This document shows, piece after piece, positions 36,851 to 45,561 of a DNA stretch of 64,000 bases (its first letter is position 1; each line of letters starts with the position of its first letter). The DNA is taken from NCBI RefSeq assembly GCF_043099315.1, contig NZ_CP170748.1; one strand, written 5' to 3'. Source of the stretch: Chlorogloeopsis fritschii. GTDB taxonomy: Bacteria; Cyanobacteriota; Cyanobacteriia; Cyanobacteriales; Nostocaceae. The notes under the pieces are model-generated. The model made no database searches. It was not told the origin of the DNA and was given only the letters and a program-made list of their open reading frames with translations. Made by a program: the position numbers and the translations under genes.

Positions 36851-37164
36851 GTGAATCTCCTGCTATGTCATCTTTTTTTCTGTTTAGCCCTTTCAATTTT
36901 TTAATAACCACAGCGCATAAGAGATGAATAACTGAGTAATGCACTGATGTTGCCCAACAGAACGCTGAACCGTGAAACTGGCAGTTACTCATCACCACTA
37001 GCAAAGCCATCTCGCTTGAAGAAAGGTTGTGTGCTTTTAGATGAGATAGTAGCTTTTGTATTAATGAATTGAGTTTGATTATTTTCTACCTTAGTTATTA
37101 TAAACCAATACATTAATTTGTATTGAATAGGATGGTGATATGATCTAGGCACTTGGAGATGCCT
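36851..37164. other. Intergenic, likely divergent promoters
   Basis: About 310 bases between the divergent ImmA and 37165 genes. No ORF, hairpin or repeat was recognised; AT-rich, with TTGTATTGAATAGG near 37120 as a weak promoter-like string. Confidence 0.3.
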
Positions 37165-37980
37165 ATGACAATAAATAAACTACCGCCGACATTCTGTTGG
37201 ACCAAAATGGGAACCGAGGCTGGCGAAGAGTTGACAGCTATTATTCGTAGGAAGGAGTGGGAACGGCAATTAGGTAGCGGTTACTTCTTATGGGGAGTTG
37301 GTCAGTCATTGGGTGAAAATGCCAGAGTCGCTGCCCGTGACACAGCGTCTTTGCGTGCTATTTTTTCGCCAATGCCTAGCAAACCCAAGCCCATTGATGT
37401 GTCACCAACTGAAGTGGTCTTGTGGAACGCGTGGGTTGACGTACAAGGACAGACGCGACAATTACCAATTCACTGTTTCATCACTAGCCGTGCGTCTTTG
37501 CCTTCTGGCAGAAAAAAGCAAAGCCATTACGCTTTAGTGTGTTTTTCTGACAGGGAATTGAATGCACCGCAAGAAAACATCTGCATTTTTCCGAGCCAAC
37601 TTCGTAATATGACAACAAATAAACCTCTTGGTGCATCACAAGTGACAGCTGTTGTACGTGTTGACAGAGCGGCAGATGAGTTATGCGATATCAAGGGCTA
37701 TTCCATTAGCTTTACTACCGAACTTCGGTCGCCCTATTGTGTGCAACTGGCTGAGCCAGTGCTGCTGAATACACACGAACTCCTTGAGATTAAGGCAATT
37801 TCAGACTCGGGTAACATTGAATCATGGAGTGCTTTGGTCAGACGACTGCGTTCCCGTATAGTAGACCGGGTAGATTGGGTTCAATGTACGTTAAATCTGG
37901 GTGAACCAGATCAGCTATCTTTCACTGGTAATGTCAATCCACTTGAGTATTCTGAAATTATTAACTTGGGGCGAAGATAG
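37165..37980 (+). CDS. Unrecognised protein related to 34608-35180
   Basis: 271 residues from the ATG at 37165 (GGAG 6 bases before it); earlier in-frame ATG (37159) and TTG (37153) codons are less well placed. The N-terminus TFCWTKMGTEAGEELTAIIR then RKEWERQLGSGYFLWGVGQS aligns with the shorter protein at 34608, as do later FSPMPSKPK and SHYALVCFSDREL. It carries an extra 80-residue C-terminal helical segment. No family recognised. It stands alone on its strand with a possible own promoter. Confidence 0.6.
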   Translation: MTINKLPPTFCWTKMGTEAGEELTAIIRRKEWERQLGSGYFLWGVGQSLGENARVAARDTASLRAIFSPMPSKPKPIDVSPTEVVLWNAWVDVQGQTRQLPIHCFITSRASLPSGRKKQSHYALVCFSDRELNAPQENICIFPSQLRNMTTNKPLGASQVTAVVRVDRAADELCDIKGYSISFTTELRSPYCVQLAEPVLLNTHELLEIKAISDSGNIESWSALVRRLRSRIVDRVDWVQCTLNLGEPDQLSFTGNVNPLEYSEIINLGRR

Positions 37981-38362
37981 CAAGCTCGTTGCCTGGACAC
38001 GAATCATAACCGCCCTACATATATGCACTTTGGTATCTTCCCCAATCCTTACCTTGCTTGAGTATTATGTGTAGTATGTAATAAATGTTGACATTCAAGA
38101 GAAGTCTGGGGACATAGCCAGGGTAGTTCTTTTGTGCATGGGCTGCGCCCGATCGCAGCAACTCTCTCAAATACACTCCTATTTTCAGTTCTGTCCTTCT
38201 GCCGCTGCCACTTTATTTGTTTTATTGTCGGATTTTTGTAATAGCTGTTCAGTTCTATGAGATGCAATAACGGGGGTACAAAGTGTGAACAAATTATAAA
38301 AATCGGATGCTTTCAGCTACAGGTTAAGTATTCCTCCTATGCTTATTACTTTCGTCAATTAA
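37981..38362. other. Intergenic, 382 bases, nothing recognised
   Basis: Contains a short GC-rich stretch (TGGGCTGCGCCCGATCGCAG, about 38139) like a dispersed-repeat scrap, and a minus-strand 72-codon frame of unlikely composition with no ribosome site. Confidence 0.3.
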
Positions 38363-38968
38363 CTAGGGGAGAGAAACATTCAGTACGAAAGACTTAACCT
38401 TTTTGTTAGGCTGTGATATTTTTTTAGCTTCTATTTCAAAGTAGTTTTTCGCAGCTTCAAGGGTTGAGAAATTTTTTGTATATCTCTGAGCGTCTAATTT
38501 ACGATAATCTTGCTTACTCCATTTATCACAGTTAAACCAACCAACAAGGTAAACTCCATGTTGACAACTGATATCACTAAGATAGCGGTCAAAAAGCTGT
38601 TCTTTCATTGAAGAATTAAGTTCTTTATTCCATGTTCCCTTAACTTCTATAATCACACTAAAAGTTTCAATGGTTTGATAATTACCATATTGTGAAGTAC
38701 AATCGATACGCAAATCTACATAATCCTTTCGATTAATCTCGACTTCACGACTAACAATAATACCTAATGGTTTTAGCTCATCATCTAAGTATCTTTTTAC
38801 ACAAGAAGACAAGTCATGTTCATCTTTAGGTGTAAATAAATCTTCTTTGAGAATTTCATTTTGTTGGTTATTAATGGTAGCTTCAAGATTTTGAAATACT
38901 TTATATAGTGGATTTATAAATGTGAGAAATAATTTTTTAAGTACACCACTTTTTACTTTACTCCACAA
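38363..38968 (-). CDS. PD-(D/E)XK-like nuclease domain protein
   Basis: 201 residues. A restriction-endonuclease-like core is suggested by KDYVDLRIDCTS (Asp on the second strand), then FSVIIEVKGTWNKEL (E-V-K, the E-x-K pair), then a helix MKEQLFDRYLSD with Gln and HGVYLVGWFNCDKW as the following strand. No other domain is seen. It starts 41 bases after the STAND-remnant gene on the same strand, so it may be its nuclease effector (inference). Confidence 0.55.
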   Translation of the reverse strand: MWSKVKSGVLKKLFLTFINPLYKVFQNLEATINNQQNEILKEDLFTPKDEHDLSSCVKRYLDDELKPLGIIVSREVEINRKDYVDLRIDCTSQYGNYQTIETFSVIIEVKGTWNKELNSSMKEQLFDRYLSDISCQHGVYLVGWFNCDKWSKQDYRKLDAQRYTKNFSTLEAAKNYFEIEAKKISQPNKKVKSFVLNVSLP

Positions 38969-39009
38969 TTCAGTTACAGGTAAAGTTTCATTATCCTGAA
39001 GTTTATTCT

Positions 39010-41298
39010 CTAATCGCTCCTATATGCTTTTCCCATCCATGCTTCTACATCTGAGATTTGATTGTAAACATAATTTTTTGCGGCTTCTATAATCCTTGAA
39101 CGAATTATAAAATCTAGCTCTTGCCAGATCGGTAATTTTTCTAAGTCAACCTCAGCTTCTAATAAATAGAAATTTTCATTATCTATCTTATAAGATATCC
39201 AATAGTTTAATTGCCACCAAGCATCTAAATTTTTATCTAGAGCTTCGTCTAATAATTGAGTGATATTTATAATTATATCTTTTAATGATATCTCTGCTTG
39301 TTGGGTTTTGTTTTTCTCTATATATTGAGCATCTAACTCCAAATTCCTGTAATAATAATTTCTAGCGGACTTTGCTTGCTCTGAATCCAGTTCAATTGGA
39401 TCAATATAGAATGAAAAAGCTTCTTTGAATTCTGGAATATTGTCATTTATAATACATAACAATATTTGTTCTACATGGTCACGATTTTGTAAGTTAAATA
39501 CTTTTAATAAAAAGTTAAACCAAACTTTTTTATGCTGTGTAATAATAGCTGTTTTCCAAGAATTTATTAACCATAAAAAATCTTTGTTAGTAATAATTTG
39601 TAAAATATAAAATTTAGTATATAAAGTTGGATTATCAATAATTAAGTTGGAATTTATCAAGGAGTATTCAAGTTTAAAAAATGTATATTTTAGAAAGCTG
39701 TACGAACCTGCTTTCACTGCCAAAATTAAAAAATATATTTGCAAAAATGGAATGCTTCCATTGACGAGTAGATCCGATATAGCTACTAAAAGCTTATAGC
39801 GTTTTTCATCATCATTCCATAACCCCAATTCAAACAACTTTTCAAGATGACTTCCGCCAATTCTTTGATACTCAAACATTGCAGTTAAGATTATCTCAGC
39901 AAGAGACTCTATAACACCTGGATAATCAATAAATTCAAACCCCTTACCTATTAAAGAAATTATAAGTTTACGAAATGAAGAATCTAACCCTTTTCCAGTT
40001 CCACTTTCGTCAATCAACCTAAGTTGTTGATTAAACCAAATTTGTCGTTCTTTAACCCACTCTAATGCTATTAGTAAATCATTCGGTTGAATGTCTTTAA
40101 CTAAATCCTGAGTCAAAAAATTTTCGTAGGCTCCGAATGAATTAGACTTTTTTGGAAATGTAATTACACTGAATAATTCTGTTGCCGACAAGTATTTAGG
40201 CCAGGTGGCTTTTAAAGCATAACCTCTCAATGTATCCAGTTCATCTTCTGGATTTTCGTTTATTAAAGGTTTAAGCTGGGCTTTTATTTCTTCATCGGCA
40301 ATACTACAAATAGTTTTTGCTGCTTCTTGACGAACTTCCATAGATTGAGAAAAATCAAGAGCAACTGATAAAATTATAGATTGTAATTCTTTTAATTCAC
40401 AAACTCTAGCAATATAAATGGCTAACTTCCTGAGCTCATTTTCTTGATTTATTCCTTCAATATAAGCTTTGAGTTGTTGAGATAAATTTGGATGATAAAA
40501 TTTAGCTCCATAAGTTAAAATTGGTAAATCATAAGATACTATTTTATTCTCTTCACAAAGTTGTAGAATAGCAGTAACTAATTTAGATCTATCTTCATTA
40601 CTTTCAGTATTAATATTTCCCTTAAGTATAACTTCAGGGTCTGAATTTATAATTTCCTGAAACATTTCAGGTATTAGGTATACAACCCAAGCTGCTGTTC
40701 CATGTAACTGAGGAACAAGTCTGCCGTCAGGATGAAATAAGAGACTTTTCACCTGGGGTAAAGCCAAACCCTGTTGCTTAATATACCAAGCTGCTAAAAA
40801 TTCAGCATAACTTTGATGTGTCCAAACAAGCTTATCAGCAGAATCATTAGAGTAGCGTGTGAAAAACCCTTTAGATAAAGTTTCTATTACAGCATCTTTA
40901 TCTACCGAAATTTCGTTTTTGAAGCCGTTTCTCTCAAAATACTCATTGCCACCAATTAATTCTTCAACAGTTATGGTGGCATCCCTATCAGGGATAGCAT
41001 CTAAATCTATTCCTTTCCAAATAACAGGGCGACCCGTAAAAATTGAGATAGCGGCTATACGTGCTGCTACAGCCAGACATTGATGCTCATCAAGTTTAAT
41101 AAGTTGTTGGCGAAGTTCCGTTCGCTCTCTACAAAGCCTTTGGCAGCCTTTTAAGTAAAGATCTGCTTGATTAGAGGGAAGTTGCTTGTTACCATCTTGA
41201 TACTCTGCAAGCAGTAATTTGAGAGTAACTGGTCTAACACGACTTGCACTTCCTGCTTTGTACCAAAACCGTTCCCATTTGTAATTTCTGTCAGTCAT
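39010..41298 (-). CDS. HEAT-like C-terminal region of a STAND/NACHT-type protein, NTPase domain absent
   Basis: 762 residues. It opens with sequence normally found inside such proteins, SRVRPVTLKLLLAEYQDG then LPSNQADLYLKGCQRLCRE, the winged-helix region after the NTPase. It then has the LVWTHQSYAEFLAAWYIKQQ box typical of NACHT proteins, and long helical repeats to the C-terminus. There is no Walker A or B motif. An in-frame stop lies about 30 bases upstream of the ATG and no NTPase ORF is upstream, so the sensor-effector protein is 5' truncated or the ATPase is supplied in trans. STAND proteins of this kind act in phage defence (Avs and related families). Confidence 0.65.
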   Translation of the reverse strand: MTDRNYKWERFWYKAGSASRVRPVTLKLLLAEYQDGNKQLPSNQADLYLKGCQRLCRERTELRQQLIKLDEHQCLAVAARIAAISIFTGRPVIWKGIDLDAIPDRDATITVEELIGGNEYFERNGFKNEISVDKDAVIETLSKGFFTRYSNDSADKLVWTHQSYAEFLAAWYIKQQGLALPQVKSLLFHPDGRLVPQLHGTAAWVVYLIPEMFQEIINSDPEVILKGNINTESNEDRSKLVTAILQLCEENKIVSYDLPILTYGAKFYHPNLSQQLKAYIEGINQENELRKLAIYIARVCELKELQSIILSVALDFSQSMEVRQEAAKTICSIADEEIKAQLKPLINENPEDELDTLRGYALKATWPKYLSATELFSVITFPKKSNSFGAYENFLTQDLVKDIQPNDLLIALEWVKERQIWFNQQLRLIDESGTGKGLDSSFRKLIISLIGKGFEFIDYPGVIESLAEIILTAMFEYQRIGGSHLEKLFELGLWNDDEKRYKLLVAISDLLVNGSIPFLQIYFLILAVKAGSYSFLKYTFFKLEYSLINSNLIIDNPTLYTKFYILQIITNKDFLWLINSWKTAIITQHKKVWFNFLLKVFNLQNRDHVEQILLCIINDNIPEFKEAFSFYIDPIELDSEQAKSARNYYYRNLELDAQYIEKNKTQQAEISLKDIIINITQLLDEALDKNLDAWWQLNYWISYKIDNENFYLLEAEVDLEKLPIWQELDFIIRSRIIEAAKNYVYNQISDVEAWMGKAYRSD

Positions 41299-41498
41299 AC
41301 CAAGATAACAATAATTTTTTACTAAAAATTTTTCTTAATTTCTGACTTAGTACAAGTCAACTATAAAAGCGATGCTACTGATGCTGCTTTTGTTTAAACA
41401 ATTTTAAACCTGCAATGGATAGTATGAATACATTGTCTTACTAGCTTGTAAAGTATATTTTGAAGAAGTAGCGATCGCCCTCCATGAGTTGGGCACAT

Positions 41499-41990
41499 TC
41501 AAAAACCCCCAACATCTTCTCCTCCTACACCACCGGAGCCTTCCCCAAAAAGCCAATCGCTATCACTGTCGGCATTACCTTCGCCATCCACTTGAAGATT
41601 TAAGGAAGGTATTAGCTGTTCAATTTGGCTTTCAAGTCGGGAGATCGCCAACGTTAAAGAAGCAAGTTGCTCCCTATCCTTCTTAATTTCATTTGAAATC
41701 CCCACCCGTAATTGATTTAACCGCTCCTGGAGGGTATGCACTTCCGTTTTGGTCGCAGAAGGAATGCTCACTTTCTCTGACAAGGCAGTGATTTGAGCTT
41801 TCAAAGCTTCAATTTCAGTAGCAGTTGCACTTACACCATCCGCACTCTCTTCCACAAGTGCATTTCTAATACAATCCAGTACAAACTCCTTAAAAGTGAG
41901 GCGCAACTCCTCAGCACGCTGCTTGGCCTGCTTCACCAACTCCCGGTCTTCTTCAGACAGAAGTTTTATATTTATCTGCGGATAATCCAC
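41499..41990 (-). CDS. Plasmid-type coiled-coil protein with RHH-like N-terminus
   Basis: 163 residues. Residues 1-45 (INIKLLSEEDRELVKQAKQR...FVLDCIRNALVEE) look like a ribbon-helix-helix DNA-binding unit. Residues 55-130 form a heptad-rich coiled coil (IEALKAQITALSEKV, LQERLNQLRVGISNEIKK). The tail is Gly/Asp-rich. Such proteins sit by recombinases on cyanobacterial plasmids and may help partition or regulate; the function is not established. Confidence 0.6.
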   Translation of the reverse strand: MDYPQINIKLLSEEDRELVKQAKQRAEELRLTFKEFVLDCIRNALVEESADGVSATATEIEALKAQITALSEKVSIPSATKTEVHTLQERLNQLRVGISNEIKKDREQLASLTLAISRLESQIEQLIPSLNLQVDGEGNADSDSDWLFGEGSGGVGGEDVGGF

Positions 41991-42019
41991 CAGTCCCTCG
42001 CGCTTTTGTTGTGGAGAAC

Positions 42020-42085
42020 TGAGAAGAGTAGGGGAAGTGGGGGAAGTAGCCGGAGTAGGGGGAGTAGGGGGAGATAGGGAGGAAA
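42020..42085. repeat. Low-complexity AGGGGGAGTA-type repeat
   Basis: Imperfect repeats of AGTAGGGGGA / AGTGGGGGA. A related pyrimidine-rich version lies on the opposite strand at about 42628-42680. Both flank the broken four-helix-bundle gene, a pattern common in Nostoc intergenic DNA. Confidence 0.55.
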
Positions 42086-42141
42086 TGCTCTTTCTCCCCC
42101 AGCTTCAAAAGCGATGGAATAGTTATTTACTTGCAAGTCCC

Positions 42142-42607
42142 TTAGTGCTTCATTAACCAAGATTCAGAATGATTAATCATATTGACTAATCCACTCAAAA
42201 TCTGGTTATAGGTTCCGTAGAGTTCTCGACCAATCTCAACATTCAAGTAACCACATTTAACACTAAACTCTATCCAGGTTTGAGTTTCGGCTGCTTCTGC
42301 TTCACAGTCATTCAATTTAGCGACGAATGCTGCCTCATATCGACGCTTCCTCCATGCCTCAGCTAAATTCGCGCACACAGAACGGGATGAACGACGAATT
42401 TGATGAAGCAGCGCGGTCTTGGGGGTTTCCCCCATGAGCGACTGCTGTACGCCGGAGGCGTTCCCGCAGGGTACCCGGAGGGTCGGTAAGCGAATACCTT
42501 TCCTCCACAGGAAACTTTTTCGATAATTCAAAAATTTGCATCGCCGTATCAAATGCCATCTTGTAAATTTCTAAATCTTGATGCTTTCTAACCAGTTCTT
42601 TAACCAT
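42142..42607 (-). pseudogene. Four-helix-bundle (S23 / 23S-IVS) protein gene broken by a repeat insertion
   Basis: The first part reads MVKELVRKHQDLEIYKMAFD then FELSKKFPVEERYSLTD. After a 79-base insertion (42403-42481) the second part reads QIRRSSRSVCANLAEAWRKR then FVAKLNDCEAEAAETQTWIE and a normal C-terminus. Without the insert the two join as SLTDQIRRSSRSV, the family consensus. 79 bases is not a multiple of three, so the frame is broken. S23 proteins are small helical bundles of unknown role, common in cyanobacteria. Confidence 0.75.
42403..42481 (-). repeat. 79-base palindromic repeat inserted in the S23 gene
   Basis: Contains the inverted arms CTTGGGGG-ttt-CCCCCATG and GGAGGCGTTCCCGCAGGGTA, strings characteristic of repeated extragenic elements in Nostoc-type genomes (from memory). 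The boundaries are deduced from the S23 consensus. Confidence 0.7.
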
Positions 42608-42831
42608 TTGCTTTGAGTTCTCATATTTACTCACTCCCCCTACCTCCCTATCTCCCCCTACTTCCCCAACTTTCCCCACTACCATCATCGCATACGGGAT
42701 ATCCGCGGATATACGATATAGATTATTTTCAATGAGTAATTTTGTGGTGCTTGGGAAAGAATTATTATAAAGATACCGGGAATTGTGATTCTCGGCATCA
42801 TAATTATCAGTGGGGGTTGGGGAATTTTATT

Positions 42832-43914
42832 ATGGAAAATTTACCCGTACTAAGCGTGGAATCACTTGCTGTGGAGGTGGTGACTCTACCGCTTGATGAA
42901 GCTCGTGTTGCGCTTGTGGATTATTATTTTCCCAACCGCCAGAAAATTAATTCGACACAACAGCTAATTGAGCTATGGGTGCATTCTGTCACTATCAAAA
43001 GCGACCAAACGCGACGGGCATATCGGCAAATTGGTTATGAGCTTGTCGATTATATGCAGTCGCGGTTTGGGATATCTGATTTGAGGATGGTAACGTTATT
43101 CCATCTACACGCTTATCTGGCTTGGCTCAAGGATGAAAAGCCAGTACGGGGAAAGAAAAATACTTATGGAATTAGTAAAAATACTGCGGCTAAATACACG
43201 GCAGCGATTAAAAGTTTGTGGGAGTGGGGTACTAGAGCTTCTATTGGTTATTTTGCTATCGACTTGGGCAAGGACTTAAGCATACAGTGGGATGATAAGC
43301 TTGCAGAGCGCATTCTCTCGGAACGCGAGATTGCTAAGTTGGAAAAAGCGGCGATGGCAGTAGACTTGCAACACAACACTAATAAGATGCACTGGTTGCT
43401 GTTTACTCTCATCTTTTACAGTGGGGTGAGGGCAGGAGAAATTGCCCGGCAAACTTCTGATTATGGTAAGCGCATAATTACGCCGGGGTTATTTTGGCGG
43501 CAGTTTCGGGAGGATGGAGATTGTTTATTGTTAACTGTGACGGGGAAACGAAATAAAACCAGAACTATTAGTCTCGATCCGGAAACTAGTGCGGTGTTAC
43601 TGGATTATCGTGGGGATGCCAGCAACGATCAGCCGGTGTTTCCTAGTCCCAGTCGGCGGGACAGAGGTAAACCTTTAAGCGATCGCGGGTTGCGACTGAT
43701 GATGGAGGAAATTTCTGCTTGTGCGGGAATTAAGTTCAGCGCCCACTTTTTGCGACACACCCACGCAACGCTGGCTAAGAAAAATGGAGCTTCTGATTTT
43801 GACTTGCAAGCAGATTTGGGCCACGCTTCCCCGGCGACAACTGCAAAGTACATTCACCATGTTGGGCGTGTTGGGACTTCTCACGCACTGCGTAAAAAAA
43901 GCAAACATAGGTAA
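42832..43914 (+). CDS. Tyrosine recombinase / integrase (XerC/D-like)
   Basis: 360 residues from the ATG at 42832. An N-terminal SAM-like core-binding domain (TIKSDQTRRAYRQIGYELVD) is followed by the catalytic domain. Box I Arg is in FYSGVRAGEIARQ, box II in SAHFLRHTHATLAKK (H-x-x-R-H), then DLGHASPATTAKYIHH with the catalytic His and the Tyr nucleophile. All catalytic residues are present, so it is probably active. It may resolve plasmid multimers or move a cassette. Confidence 0.88.
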   Translation: MENLPVLSVESLAVEVVTLPLDEARVALVDYYFPNRQKINSTQQLIELWVHSVTIKSDQTRRAYRQIGYELVDYMQSRFGISDLRMVTLFHLHAYLAWLKDEKPVRGKKNTYGISKNTAAKYTAAIKSLWEWGTRASIGYFAIDLGKDLSIQWDDKLAERILSEREIAKLEKAAMAVDLQHNTNKMHWLLFTLIFYSGVRAGEIARQTSDYGKRIITPGLFWRQFREDGDCLLLTVTGKRNKTRTISLDPETSAVLLDYRGDASNDQPVFPSPSRRDRGKPLSDRGLRLMMEEISACAGIKFSAHFLRHTHATLAKKNGASDFDLQADLGHASPATTAKYIHHVGRVGTSHALRKKSKHR

Positions 43915-44015
43915 AGCATGGCAGTGCCAACATTTCTTTGGTGTAGCATACAGTTTTCTCAATTAGGTGCGACACGATGGCGCACGAATGGCTGGAAGTC
44001 CCTATATATAAAGCT

Positions 44016-44045
44016 TCCAGAAGATGAGTGTCCAGAAGATGAGTG
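44016..44045 (+). repeat. Perfect 15-bp tandem duplication
   Basis: TCCAGAAGATGAGTG occurs twice without spacer between the recombinase gene and the next gene. Possible recombinase-related site or slippage product. Confidence 0.6.
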
Positions 44046-44060
44046 TTGGAGAGACATCCT

Positions 44061-44615
44061 TTAGCGTTGGGGGTGGTATAGTCCATCCGAAGCGTTCCAT
44101 TCCCAAGCGACACTCATCGGATCGCGGTTGCGCGACCAACTCAAAAATTCTTTGGCGCTGTTGTTTTCTCTTTCAGCGGCCAGATCCTGGGGGCTAACAC
44201 CGAGTCTTCGGGCAAGACTTTCGTTTGTCCTGGGTTGTAGTTCAACTGGGGATTGTTGGTAGGGGTATGCTTGTCTTCGCCCTTTGTTGTTGCCCAATCT
44301 CCCAGAAGCGATCGCCCGTTCGATTAGCTCCAATTTTTTGGTGATAGCTTCAAGTTTTGTTTCCATCGAGGAGCCTTGATCGGCAAGATGGGATTCGAGT
44401 TTCAAGAGCTTCTGTTCTAGCTGTTTGACTGATTTACTGCCTGCTGTGACATCGATATCATTTTTGCTATCAAATTCTCCTAGTAATTCCTCTAAGGCTT
44501 GTAGCAAGGCAATTGTATGCCCTTGCCGATGTAGCTTGGATAGCCGCCGAACCACCCCAATTAGTGGAACGGGCACGCGGATCATCTCACTTGGTGGGGA
44601 TTTTTGTTCAGCCAT
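44061..44615 (-). CDS. Coiled-coil plasmid protein, probable DNA-binding regulator
   Basis: 184 residues. The N-terminus IRVPVPLIGVVRRLSKLHRQ is typical of a family of cyanobacterial plasmid proteins. Residues 60-100 form a coiled coil (QLEQKLLKLESHLADQGSSM). Near residue 135 RTNESLARRLGVSPQDLAAE looks like a helix-turn-helix. The C-terminus WSRNRDPMSVAWEW is aromatic. A palindromic cluster just upstream may be its own operator. Confidence 0.55.
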   Translation of the reverse strand: MAEQKSPPSEMIRVPVPLIGVVRRLSKLHRQGHTIALLQALEELLGEFDSKNDIDVTAGSKSVKQLEQKLLKLESHLADQGSSMETKLEAITKKLELIERAIASGRLGNNKGRRQAYPYQQSPVELQPRTNESLARRLGVSPQDLAAERENNSAKEFLSWSRNRDPMSVAWEWNASDGLYHPQR

Positions 44616-44640
44616 TTGATATCAATTTTGATATCGATAT
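44616..44640. promoter_or_regulatory. TTGATATCAA-type operator cluster
   Basis: TTGATATCAA (44616) and TTGATATCGA (44628) recur with a 12-base period and overlap ATATCGATAT (44631). They lie immediately before the ATG of the gene at 44061-44615, an ideal autoregulation position. Confidence 0.45.
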
Positions 44641-44882
44641 GTTGATTGTAAAAGGTTTGGCATCATACTGTCATTGTTTTGCAAAATTGTTACATAATGA
44701 CACAAATTCCGATGGGAGCGATGATGCGGAAGTACCCATAAGAAGTGCGATGGCACTCATGGATGAGGGGAATTATGGGACAATTCGAGAATCCGATCGC
44801 CACACGACTGGTTTAGGCAGTTTTTTCGCCGCTTGGCATTGGCAGGGTACGGCAGGAGGTAAGCAGATTACTTTGCTTCGTT

Positions 44883-45137
44883 TTAGCGCCTGCGTGCTTC
44901 TTGCTTAATGGCATCAATACTGCCATACTGCCCAGATCCACTATCAATGCCCTCCTGCCAAAGGCGACGCAACTCATCAAAATTCTGTAACTGAAGCAAG
45001 CGTTTCTGCTTCCAGTCGCGCAGTGCTTCGCGGATAACTTCACTGCTGCTGGCGTATTCACCAAATTCCACAGCATCACGGACAAAAGCAGCCATTTCTG
45101 GCATCAAGGCAACACTAATTTTTTCAACGTTAGGCAT
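44883..45137 (-). CDS. ParD/CopG-family antitoxin, no toxin partner
   Basis: 84 residues. The RHH fold starts KISVALMPEMAAFVRDAVEF, then GEYASSSEVIREALRDWKQK, the ParD signature, and a C-terminal helix that would wrap the toxin. ParE would be expected directly downstream (below 44883), but no ParE-like ORF is there. Start at 45137, ribosome site AGGAAG. Confidence 0.8.
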   Translation of the reverse strand: MPNVEKISVALMPEMAAFVRDAVEFGEYASSSEVIREALRDWKQKRLLQLQNFDELRRLWQEGIDSGSGQYGSIDAIKQEARRR

Positions 45138-45561
45138 ATCTTTTCTTCCTTTTTACTCTAAAGTAGCAAAGATTCCTACCAAATCAAATGAAAACTAGTT
45201 TACCTAAGAATAAAGCGTGAAACCCCCAAACTAGCAGATGGTGCGTAGCAAGATGCACATCTTCCAGCTTGAAGGATTCTTAGTGCGACAAATTCCCTTG
45301 GAATCAGCTCCCGCGAATCGAAGTAATGCACGAGCGTAATGCTCACAATTTCCCCTTAGATCTGGTGTCGGGTGAAGTCGCTCCTATGGCTCTTACCACC
45401 CACAGTTAATAATTAATCAAGACGCAACTAATGGCATCAAACTAAATGAAAGGCGCTCTCAAGGAAAGGGGGAGGCTTTTGAGTTTCTAATAGCAGGGAT
45501 GTCAATGTTTTCATGGTAAAAGTAAGGCAAGCAGTCTAAACCTAATAAGAAAAAAGCTGTT
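45138..45561. other. Intergenic, 424 bases, nothing recognised
   Basis: No ORF of credible composition and no strong hairpin. It may contain promoters for the divergent ParD and AIPR-like genes. Confidence 0.3.

Noticed and set aside
38049..38267. 72-codon minus-strand frame
   Set aside because: No ribosome site, unusual composition, and partly made of a GC-rich repeat-like patch.
42359..42688. 109-codon minus-strand frame across the broken S23 gene
   Set aside because: Its C-terminal half is the insertion and an out-of-frame read; only residues from the Met at 42607 to SLTD are genuine.
44513..44908. 131-codon plus-strand frame between the coiled-coil and ParD genes
   Set aside because: It is antisense to the start and operator of the gene at 44061-44615 and to the ParD 3' end, with no family resemblance.
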